Below, piece by piece: positions 1-5,684 of a DNA stretch of 5,839 bases (positions are counted from its first letter, which is position 1; each line of letters starts with the position of its first letter). The stretch comes from DASZGI01 sp035938995. GTDB lineage: Bacteria; Actinomycetota; Actinomycetes; Streptomycetales; Catenulisporaceae. The notes under the pieces were generated by a model that ran no database searches, had not been told where the DNA came from, and saw only the letters and a list, made by a program, of their open reading frames with translations. The stretch is taken from contig NZ_DASZGI010000269.1 of assembly GCF_035938995.1 (NCBI RefSeq), positions 1 to 5,839 of the forward strand, given 5' to 3'. The translations under genes were made by a program, and so were the position numbers.

Positions 1-240
1 CCCGACGACGTGGTGCGCTACGCCCTCAACACCGGCTCGGGCATCTACCACGCCGTCGGCGCCAGCGCCATGGGACCACGGGCTGACGATGTCGTCGACC
101 CCCAGCTGCGCGTCCGCGGAGTCACCGGGCTGCGCGTCGTCGACGCCTCCGTCCTTCCTCTCCAACTCGCCGGGAACACCCAGGCCCCCACGATGGCGGT
201 GGCCTGGATCGCCGCCGACCTCATCCGCGAAGATTCATAG
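1..240 (+). CDS. GMC-family FAD-dependent oxidoreductase, C-terminal end (5' end outside window)
   Basis: The reading frame is open from the first base and ends with TAG at 238-240, giving 79 residues. It matches the C-terminal substrate-binding/catalytic part of glucose-methanol-choline (GMC) oxidoreductases. The segment IYHAVGASAMGP corresponds to the family's YHxxGTxxMG block and holds the conserved catalytic-region His (codon 49-51). It is followed by VVDPQLRVRGVTGLRVVDAS and then GNTQAPTMAVAWIAADLI, the usual GNTxAPxxxIxExAADLI tail. The family oxidises alcohols, sugars or choline-like substrates with FAD in the cytoplasm; the substrate cannot be told from this part. The block reads G-A-S where G-T-C/G-T-x is common, a small deviation near the active site. 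The FAD-binding N-terminus lies upstream, so I cannot say whether the gene is intact. No gene follows it in a clear operon; what comes next is gene debris. Confidence 0.9.
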   Translation, partial: PDDVVRYALNTGSGIYHAVGASAMGPRADDVVDPQLRVRGVTGLRVVDASVLPLQLAGNTQAPTMAVAWIAADLIREDS

Positions 241-260
241 GCCCTTCAGCTAAGCGCGGG

Positions 261-434
261 CTTCCGCCGCCCGGCGCAGACACCTTTCTCGGGTTCTTCG
301 GGCCGCTGGCGCTCCTCACGCAGCTTGTCGTCTGGGCGCTCGGCTTGATGATCGGCTATGGCCTGATCGAATGGGCTGTCGCCGGCGGGTCCTTCTCGAC
401 GCGGTTCCTCACGAGCTCCGGCCTGACGCCATGA
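261..434 (+). pseudogene. Remnant of an ion-channel-family (potassium-channel-like) membrane protein
   Basis: The frame in phase with 279 encodes DTFLGFFGPLALLTQLVVWA then LGLMIGYGLIEWAVAGG, and continues FSTRFLTSSGLTP before TGA at 432-434. The middle is a long hydrophobic membrane segment. The wording (FLGFFGPLALL...VVWALGL...GYxLIxWA...FSTRxxxSG) resembles actinobacterial single-subunit ion-channel/potassium-channel proteins, in which a helix pair precedes the pore loop. No start codon or ribosome binding site is evident, and the frame begins only some 20-40 bases after the preceding gene's stop. The pore signature expected after the T-S-x-G segment is missing, because the similarity stops at about 420. 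I read this as an internal fragment of a dead gene that has lost both its 5' end and its pore. The family call is from memory of the protein pattern. An alternative is an unrelated short membrane peptide, which is less likely without a start. Confidence 0.55.
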
Positions 435-758
435 AGAAAGACACGCCCTGCGCTGCCATCTGGTCTATCGCCTGCTGCGAGTTGTCGCTTTCCCCGAAGT
501 AGAGACTGCAGCTCGCCACGGTGAGCTGGGGGGGGTGAACGTGGCCATGTGGTGCAGGATGGCATCCATCCGGTCGGTGATACCGGTAGTGCCCTGGAAA
601 ACGGAGATGGTCGCCTTCGGAGCCATGGCATAGACCATCTCCACATCGAGGTTGGCCTCGTCGGTGGAGCCCGCGGGAGGGCCGCCACCGAAAATGACAC
701 CGGATTCTGCCTCGACCGGGGTGACGTTCGGCCGTGAGGTGAGCACGCGGACCGTCAT
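409..758 (-). pseudogene. Frameshifted, truncated S53 (sedolisin) serine peptidase remnant
   Basis: On the minus strand, from about 750 downward, one frame reads NVTPVEAESGVIFGGG, then STDEANLDVEMVYAMAPKAT and ISVFQGTTGITDRMDAILHH. This is the catalytic core of the S53 sedolisin family. E (codon 657-659) and D (645-647) sit in the E-x-x-x-D arrangement of the catalytic Glu/Asp pair. After a run of eight C (528-535 on the plus strand) the similarity moves to another frame: QLTVASCSLYFGESDNSQQA then IDQMAAQGVSFFMASG. This ends at 421, exactly where the family's SGD oxyanion-hole Asp should follow; instead it reads RSS and stops (409-411). The catalytic Ser region, the propeptide and the N-terminus are absent. 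Living members are secreted acid-active endopeptidases made as pro-enzymes. The piece cannot be functional. Its 3' end is fused to the oppositely oriented channel remnant. Confidence 0.8.
528..535. other. G8/C8 homopolymer at the frameshift in the peptidase remnant
   Basis: A run of eight G on the plus strand (eight C in the sense of the peptidase fragment) lies where the S53 similarity changes frame. Six or nine C would keep T-P-Q-L-T-V or T-P-P-Q-L-T-V in frame; eight does not. It is either a real slippage mutation or a sequencing error at a homopolymer. The truncation at 421 makes the fragment dead in either case. Confidence 0.6.
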
Positions 759-882
759 GGTGCGGACCACTCGATGCTGCGCCGCGCGAACCTGTGGCAC
801 GCGGTCGCGGCCGAGTTCGCCCGGGTGTCGTTCGGGCTGCCCGCGGGGGCGGGGCGGCCGGATCACGCTGGTCTGACCGGCT
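738..882 (+). other. Unrecognised protein-like reading frame, possible gene remnant
   Basis: Between the peptidase remnant and the 3' end of the large gene, the plus-strand frame in phase with 774 reads DHSMLRRANLWHAVAAEFAR and continues VSFGLPAGAGRPDHAGLTG. The amphipathic Leu/Ala/Arg pattern with few low-complexity residues looks more like real protein than a chance reading of GC-rich DNA. An ATG lies at 774, but no convincing ribosome binding site precedes it, and the frame is closed upstream by TGA at 735-737. Past 883 the frame only overlaps, antisense, the end of the large gene. I do not recognise the family. It may be another fragment in the debris field, or simply non-coding spacer. 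The 738-882 stretch holds nothing else I can identify. Confidence 0.25.
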
Positions 883-3800
883 TTATGGACCGCTGGGCCA
901 CCAGCGTCGCGTGTCCAGCAATGCCTGGGCTATGTGGAATGCAATCTGGCTTGTCTCGTCGGCCGGCTGATCCTCTGATGGGCCCAGGGGTAGTTCTGCG
1001 ATGCTGTAGAGAAGCGTGGGTCGGCCGACGGCCGCGGCGTTGGTGATCGCCGTGCGCCAATAAGGCGACCAGTGCTTGAGACTGGTACCGGACCTGGCGC
1101 GGGCGAGGGCTCGGCTGCTACTGGCTCGTTTGGATGCCACGGGCTCGTCATGCGCGGCATCTGCCATCCGGACGGCCAGTTCGGCAGGCAGCGCCGGAGC
1201 GACGGCCTCGATCGTGTCGGCGAGAGAATTGCCATGTGGGAGCTGCTGTTCTTGCGTCAGGTCAAGTAGTCGCGAGACAAGCGCGGCGGCTTCTTCGGCC
1301 GGGAGGTAGGGGGCGAGCCGAGCGAGCGGTTCGAGCAACTGGTAATCGCTGGTGATCGAGCGCATGCTGGCGACGGCGCTGCTCATGATCGCCGGCCGCG
1401 TGGTCGGGTCGGCGTGTGCTGCCAGCGCGGCGAGCGCGGCCGACCGCTCGCCGGGTGTTCTTAGATCTTGAGCAAGTGCTACGGCTTGTAGCAGCCGCTG
1501 GGGGGACAGGTAGGGGGCGAGTTTCCCGAATGCGCTGGTGCCGTGTCGGCGGACATGGTCTGGTTCGTCCGCGGCGCTGAGCCTGGCTGCGCATCGGAGC
1601 GCCTGGTCTTGCAGGTCATCGCCGTAGTTGTCCGACAGGTACACCGCCAGCCAGATGAGCTGGCGCATACGGTCGCGGCTTTCGTCCCTGATGAGGTCTT
1701 GTTCCAGCTGGGGTGTGAGGGGTAGCCGTGCCGCCGCGGGAACAGCGTGTACCGCCTGCTCGAGCGCTTCCAGCGCCTCGCACGGTATGTCGTCAGGGTG
1801 GTCGTGCGGGCGGAATCCGTCTTCTGCCGTCTCCTTGAGCAGGCCGGGACGTCGTGACTCGGTGACGTGCGGCACGAGCATCGCCAGCGCCCGCGCGCGG
1901 GAGCATGGTTCTTCGATACCGCGCACGATCTCCACGGCACGGCTGCTCACCGCGTCGGGCAAGGCTGGTGACCCTAGCCCGGCTCGGGAATGCCGGTCAC
2001 GCCACTGATCCAGCGTGCACTGCATGCGCAAGACGTCGATGAGCTGTTCGGGATTTCGAGTCATCCGCGCCAGCGGCCGGAACCGGCGGTGTGGGTAGCC
2101 TTCGGAGTCGGCCATGTCGAGTGCCTGGCGGTGGAGCATGCCGCGTTCCGGTTCCTCAGCCCTGGCCGCGAGCCCGGCGAGCAACTGGGCGCGCGTCTCG
2201 ATGTCGGCTGATTCAGCGGTCTCGGCGATCTCGGCCGCGAAGCCGACCAGGTCGGAGGGCAGGCACGGAGCTAGCTGGTTAAGCAAGGCAAGCCGGCGTA
2301 CCTCGTCCTTGACGGTCGCGACCAGTTCGGTGATCTGCCGCAGCGACGCACGGGGCAGGTTGGGCGCAAGGTGCACGAAGGCCTGTGCCCATTCCTCAGC
2401 CGAGTCGAGCGGAGGGACCGCGAGCGCACGGCGGAGGAGGTCTGGCGGCAGGTACGGTGCGAGCTGACTCAGCGCTTCGCTGGGTGGGCTGACGGCACCG
2501 GCGGCGTCAACGGCGCGACGAAGGAGGTGTTCGGGCAGCATCGGCGCCAGCGCGCACAGCATCCATTCGGTGCCGGGGGGATCGGCGTGCTGGGAGGCGT
2601 CGGCGATCCCTTCGATCAGGTTGACGCGATCGGGTTGCGGCATGGCCGACAGCAACGCGAGCAGGTCCTGCCGGTCGCCCTTCGGCGCGACGGCGCGCAC
2701 GGCCGCGACCGCCTTGGCCAGGGCGTCGGCATGGTGCTCCGGGGGCAGGCGTGGCAACGCGCCGGCTAGGACCTCGATGGTGGTATGCGGCGACGCTTGA
2801 TCAAGGATTCCGGCCAAGAAGGCGGGCAGCTGCTGGGCCGACAGGTACGGCACGACTGCGACCGCGAGCTCCTCTTTTCGCCAGTGCTCCCCAGCGCCGG
2901 CGACGGCGGCGAGCATCTCCTCGATGACGGGCCGCCGCTGTTCCTCCGGGGTGCATCGAAGTACCGCCTTGTACGCGTCACCGCGCTCGCCACGGTAGCG
3001 GGCGTTCCGCGCCGTGTCGAGGACGTCGTCTCGCAGCTCAGGCAGCATCTCCAGGGACGCGGTCATCGCGCGGCGGTATTCGAGATCGGAAGGACCCGAG
3101 GCTGCGCCCCGTCGCAGCTCTGCGACCGCGCGGGCCGGATAGTATCGCGCCAGCCAGGTCAGCAGCCGCGCGCGCAGCCGCTCCTGCTGGGCACTGACGG
3201 CCGCGGCCTCAAGCGCCTGGTCGAACAGCACCGACCGGTCCGGCTCAGATGCGGCGACCGCGATACGCGCGTACGCCATCGCCCGCTGCATGGACCAGGT
3301 GATGCCTCCGGCGGCCTGCTTCGCCAAGTCCAAGAGCTCGGCCCGCTCACTGGTCCCGTCCCTAAGAAGCCGCGCGAGCAGGGTAAGCGCTGCAGCCCGA
3401 TCGTCCGCGTCGGACATTACGGTCGCGTACGCCAGCGCCTTCTCAAGGGGCCACATCCCGCGGCGTACCAGGACGGCCAGGAGCCGCGGCGGGATACTGC
3501 CGGCGATGCTCGCCAGTGAGCTTCTCATCAGGGCGTACCGAATCTCCGTCGCGATATGCCGGGCCGTGTCGCCCGACGTCCCCGCTTGATCCGTTGACTT
3601 CTCGGCTCGCGCACGCGCCAGGTCGATGTCAGCGAGATATTCGGCCAACCATCCCAGCCGATCATGAACATCGAACCAGCGATTGCCGCTCCCATCCACG
3701 GCTGCGGATGACTCTGCCGCCAGCAACTCGTGCAGCGCGCCGTCCCGGCCTGCTTCCGCCAGATGGTCAGCCATATGACTCATCCCGTACTGGAAATCGT

Positions 3801-5427
3801 CATCGTTAGCGTCGACCGGGTCGAGGGCGGGAAGCCCAGCCGAGAGTCCTCCCCAGGTTTCCAGATAGCTGTCGGCCAGGCGGCCGTGCAACTCCGGCAA
3901 CTGCGCGCCTACCCGCCACCGCGCGTAGTCGTACTGCAGGTCGTGCAGCCGGAAGGTCGAATCGGCGGGGCGGTAGGTCAGCAGCGACCGCCGTCCGAGA
4001 AGGATTACCGTCCGCAGCGAGTCGCCAGCGTCGAGCCCGTGGTGCGACCACAGGCGCGCGGCCGCGGCGACGGGCACCCCTCCTCGGGTGCTGAACACCG
4101 CCAGATCGTCATACAAGGCCTGGGTCCGGGCGTCCAGGGTCGTCGTGCCGACGGCGATCGCGGCAAGCAGCGATGGGCGCGGATATCCTCGGAACGCCTG
4201 CTTCAACGAGGCCAAGTCGGCCTTGCGCAGGAGATCGACGACGGTTTCCCACGGATACCCGGTACTGACCATGCCCCCGCAGATCGCCAGCGCCAGCGGC
4301 AGGCCACCACAACGGGCAACGATCTCCTCGGCAGGCCCGGTGAATGCAGGGGCGATATCGTCGGGTCCACCCGCGTACCGGGCCAGCAGGCGCAACGCAT
4401 GCGCCTGCTCCACCGGATCGGCGAGATCAAACGCCCCCACCGGGCACATCACCGTCCCGTGCGGCAGCGTGTCCAGGTCGCGCGTTGTCACCAGCAACGC
4501 GCTCCCGGGACCCAGAACATCGACCGCCTCGACCTGGCTAGCCCGCATCACGTCGTCGAGGACCAGCAGACAGCGCGCACCGGACAGCCGCTGCCGCAAG
4601 GCAGTCCGGCCAGCTTCGACGCTGTCGCCCACCGCGCCGACGCCTGCCGCCCCCAGAATGACCGCCTGGCACAGTGCTTCGGGGGTGTCGCCGACCTCCA
4701 CCCACAACACGCCATCGGGAAACATGGTCCCGACCGTCGCATCATGCGCCACAGCCTGTGCGAGCATCGTCTTCCCCGAACCGCCCATGCCAGCTACCGC
4801 AACGATGGCCGCCCGTACTTCGCTCGGCTCCCGTAGGAGGCCGACGATGCGGTCATGAATCTCCGGGCGCACACAGAAGGCTCCTGGCAGCGGCGGCGCC
4901 ATCAGGCGGCCAGCCCACGCTCCGCGCAACTGGCCCGGTGCTGGCAATGACGCGAACGCAGATCCGGACGTCAACCGCTCCCCGGACTCGACGAAAGCGC
5001 GCATCATCTCACGGATTTCCAGGACCGCGTTCAGCACCAGTCGATCCGCAACCGGAAGGGAGCCCATAATCACGCGAAGCGCCTCGCCTCTGAGACAAGT
5101 GGCCAGCGAGGATAGCGTCCCCTCATCCATACCGGCCGTCGCATTGCGGATATCATCTTCGATCTTCGATCGCGCCTCGGCAGTCATACGATCTTTGCAT
5201 ATCAGGGCGACGAACTCATGACGTGACACGACTTCTCGCAACGCAGCCGGAATACTAGGAAATTCAGCGGAATCTGTACTGACGATCTTCTGGAATCGTT
5301 TTCGCAAGGACCGTTTCAGTGTGGCATCGGTCAGTTTTGAGCGCAGCGAGGACGCGGCTTCCTCGGTCGCTGCTCCGGCCAAGATGTTGATCAGTTCGGC
5401 GAGATCGAAGACCAGCCCCATAACCAT
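883..5427 (-). CDS. NB-ARC (STAND/NLR-like) ATPase with helical N-terminal domain and C-terminal helical repeats
   Basis: An intact protein of about 1514 residues, with TAA at 883-885. I chose ATG at 5425-5427 because GAGG lies 5 bases upstream. A GTG at 5461-5463 would add 12 residues but has no visible ribosome binding site. Residues 1-150 form a mostly helical domain with no recognised family; its first 20 residues are an amphipathic, hydrophobic helix with acidic residues rather than a clean membrane span. The NB-ARC module follows: Walker A GMGGSGKT (213-220), Walker B LLVLDDV (287-293), the sensor-1/RNBS-B strand LLVTTRD (311-317), GLPLA (375-379), and FRLHDL (492-497) with LHD in place of the MHD motif. 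From about 560 the protein is all helical. Between about 850 and 1420 a recurrent LAPxLP motif marks stacked repeats of about 31-35 residues, the likely ligand-sensing part. Such proteins are ADP/ATP switches that oligomerise on sensing a trigger; bacterial relatives include anti-phage defence proteins and regulators. There is no SARP/BTAD DNA-binding domain, so an AfsR-type regulator is unlikely. No partner gene is adjacent on the same strand downstream. The domain call is strong; the defence role is inference. Confidence 0.9.
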   Translation of the reverse strand: MVMGLVFDLAELINILAGAATEEAASSLRSKLTDATLKRSLRKRFQKIVSTDSAEFPSIPAALREVVSRHEFVALICKDRMTAEARSKIEDDIRNATAGMDEGTLSSLATCLRGEALRVIMGSLPVADRLVLNAVLEIREMMRAFVESGERLTSGSAFASLPAPGQLRGAWAGRLMAPPLPGAFCVRPEIHDRIVGLLREPSEVRAAIVAVAGMGGSGKTMLAQAVAHDATVGTMFPDGVLWVEVGDTPEALCQAVILGAAGVGAVGDSVEAGRTALRQRLSGARCLLVLDDVMRASQVEAVDVLGPGSALLVTTRDLDTLPHGTVMCPVGAFDLADPVEQAHALRLLARYAGGPDDIAPAFTGPAEEIVARCGGLPLALAICGGMVSTGYPWETVVDLLRKADLASLKQAFRGYPRPSLLAAIAVGTTTLDARTQALYDDLAVFSTRGGVPVAAAARLWSHHGLDAGDSLRTVILLGRRSLLTYRPADSTFRLHDLQYDYARWRVGAQLPELHGRLADSYLETWGGLSAGLPALDPVDANDDDFQYGMSHMADHLAEAGRDGALHELLAAESSAAVDGSGNRWFDVHDRLGWLAEYLADIDLARARAEKSTDQAGTSGDTARHIATEIRYALMRSSLASIAGSIPPRLLAVLVRRGMWPLEKALAYATVMSDADDRAAALTLLARLLRDGTSERAELLDLAKQAAGGITWSMQRAMAYARIAVAASEPDRSVLFDQALEAAAVSAQQERLRARLLTWLARYYPARAVAELRRGAASGPSDLEYRRAMTASLEMLPELRDDVLDTARNARYRGERGDAYKAVLRCTPEEQRRPVIEEMLAAVAGAGEHWRKEELAVAVVPYLSAQQLPAFLAGILDQASPHTTIEVLAGALPRLPPEHHADALAKAVAAVRAVAPKGDRQDLLALLSAMPQPDRVNLIEGIADASQHADPPGTEWMLCALAPMLPEHLLRRAVDAAGAVSPPSEALSQLAPYLPPDLLRRALAVPPLDSAEEWAQAFVHLAPNLPRASLRQITELVATVKDEVRRLALLNQLAPCLPSDLVGFAAEIAETAESADIETRAQLLAGLAARAEEPERGMLHRQALDMADSEGYPHRRFRPLARMTRNPEQLIDVLRMQCTLDQWRDRHSRAGLGSPALPDAVSSRAVEIVRGIEEPCSRARALAMLVPHVTESRRPGLLKETAEDGFRPHDHPDDIPCEALEALEQAVHAVPAAARLPLTPQLEQDLIRDESRDRMRQLIWLAVYLSDNYGDDLQDQALRCAARLSAADEPDHVRRHGTSAFGKLAPYLSPQRLLQAVALAQDLRTPGERSAALAALAAHADPTTRPAIMSSAVASMRSITSDYQLLEPLARLAPYLPAEEAAALVSRLLDLTQEQQLPHGNSLADTIEAVAPALPAELAVRMADAAHDEPVASKRASSSRALARARSGTSLKHWSPYWRTAITNAAAVGRPTLLYSIAELPLGPSEDQPADETSQIAFHIAQALLDTRRWWPSGP
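1174..2886 (-). repeat. Tandem helical-repeat array encoded in the C-terminal half of the NLR-like protein
   Basis: The motif L-A-P-x-L-P-x-x-x-L recurs through the C-terminal half: VPYLSAQQL, LPRLPPEHH, LAPMLPEHLL, LAPYLPPDLL, LAPNLPRASL, LAPCLPSDLV, LAVYLSDNYG, LAPYLSPQRL, LAPYLPAEEA and VAPALPAELA. Aligned on the proline, successive copies are about 29-35 residues apart, or twice that where a copy has diverged. Each unit looks like a helix pair (the LAPYLP turn, then an amphipathic L-x-x-A helix), as in ARM/HEAT-like solenoids. They do not fit the TPR consensus. The array forms the putative sensing surface of the protein. Confidence 0.65.
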
Positions 5428-5432
5428 CGCAA

Positions 5433-5436
5433 CCTC
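5433..5436 (-). promoter_or_regulatory. Ribosome binding site choosing the ATG start of the NLR-like gene
   Basis: GAGG on the minus strand, followed by TTGCG and then ATG at 5427. The 5-base spacing is suitable for a Shine-Dalgarno site. The other candidates are weaker: GTG at 5463 has only an AACCGGGC-like leader; TTG at 5442 has GGAGG just 2 bases before it; ATG at 5421 is 11 bases from this GAGG. No convincing -35/-10 pair was found upstream. Confidence 0.5.
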
Positions 5437-5493
5437 AATCAATGCCTCCGCATGCCGTCGCACGCCCGGTTACCGTGCACCATGCTAGGCCCG

Positions 5494-5586
5494 AGGCTGG
5501 CCGCCATGGGGACGTGGGCGGATGCGGTCGGCGGGCCGGTCACCGTCATCGCCTGCGGCGAGAAGTGGCCCGACGGATCCCTGCGG
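5494..5586 (+). pseudogene. Remnant of a 2-phosphosulfolactate phosphatase (ComB)-like gene
   Basis: The plus-strand frame in phase with 5521 encodes LAAMGTWADAVGG and then GPVTVIACGEKWPDGSLR. The PVTVIAxGExWPDGSLRP block is a hallmark of the ComB-like family (2-phosphosulfolactate phosphatase; in archaea a step of coenzyme M synthesis, with an unclear role in actinobacterial homologues). Similarity is lost after L-R at 5586: the family's P-A-x-E-D-L continuation is absent, and the frame runs on through unrelated sequence to a stop at 5686-5688. Upstream, the frame before about 5494 does not resemble the family. Only some 30 residues of a protein usually well over 200 long remain, so this is an internal scrap of a dead gene. 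It is antisense to the leader of the NLR-like gene. Confidence 0.7.
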
Positions 5587-5596
5587 CTATCGCAGG
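5580..5596. other. Small inverted repeat at the tail-to-tail junction
   Basis: CCTGCG (5580-5585) and CGCAGG (5591-5596) are perfect inverted copies around the 5-base loop GCTAT. The element overlaps the stop codon of the short minus-strand frame and the point where ComB similarity ends. A six-pair stem without a T tract is too weak to call a terminator, but it coincides with the breakpoint. Confidence 0.3.
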
Positions 5597-5682
5597 TCCA
5601 GCCGGATCAGGAACGCGTCGGCCTCCGCCAGGTCCAGCCGGGACCGCGCCTCGCGCTGCACCGTGGGACGCAAATCGGCCAC
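5587..5682 (-). pseudogene. Short frame coupled to the response regulator gene, probably a 3'-truncated gene start
   Basis: Just 2 bases after the response regulator's TAG, a GTG (5680-5682) opens a frame of 31 codons: VADLRPTVQREARSRLDLAE then ADAFLIRLDLR, ending in TAG at 5587-5589. The tight spacing is typical of translational coupling in an operon, and the composition is that of a real actinomycete protein (charged, helical). The frame stops exactly at the breakpoint with the ComB fragment, which suggests that the first 30 or so residues of a longer second gene survive. I do not recognise the family. It could instead be a genuine small protein or chance coding, since no separate ribosome binding site is evident beyond the coupling. 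Confidence 0.4.
5593..5641. repeat. 13-bp direct repeat pair (CAGGTCCAGCCGG)
   Basis: The 13-mer CAGGTCCAGCCGG occurs at 5593-5605 and again at 5629-5641, 36 bases apart, exactly 12 codons in the minus-strand short frame. Both copies encode R-L-D-L there. This could be a small in-frame duplication or a coincidence of codon preference for a repeated R-L-D-L. Confidence 0.55.
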
Positions 5683-5684
5683 GG

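Noticed and set aside
891..906. Inverted repeat CGCTGG-GCCA-CCAGCG near the 3' end of the NLR-like gene, as a terminator
   Set aside because: It lies inside the last codons of the gene, has only a six-pair stem and is not followed by a T tract; such palindromes are common in GC-rich coding DNA.
2785..3519. Plus-strand open frame of 244 codons antisense to the helical region
   Set aside because: No recognisable motif, Arg/Gln-rich composition, and it lies fully antisense to the intact gene.
3730..4836. Long plus-strand open frame of 368 codons antisense to the NB-ARC region
   Set aside because: Its translation is low-complexity in R, Q, G and P without domain signs, and the opposite strand carries clear NB-ARC motifs; it is a GC-rich antisense shadow.
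5461..5463. GTG start for the NLR-like gene, giving 1526 residues
   Set aside because: No ribosome binding site precedes it, whereas ATG at 5427 has GAGG at 5 bases; it remains a possible alternative.
5428..5500. Possible -10 element TAGCAT (minus strand) upstream of the NLR-like gene
   Set aside because: It fits TANNNT, but no -35-like hexamer stands at 16-18 bases, so a promoter cannot be supported.
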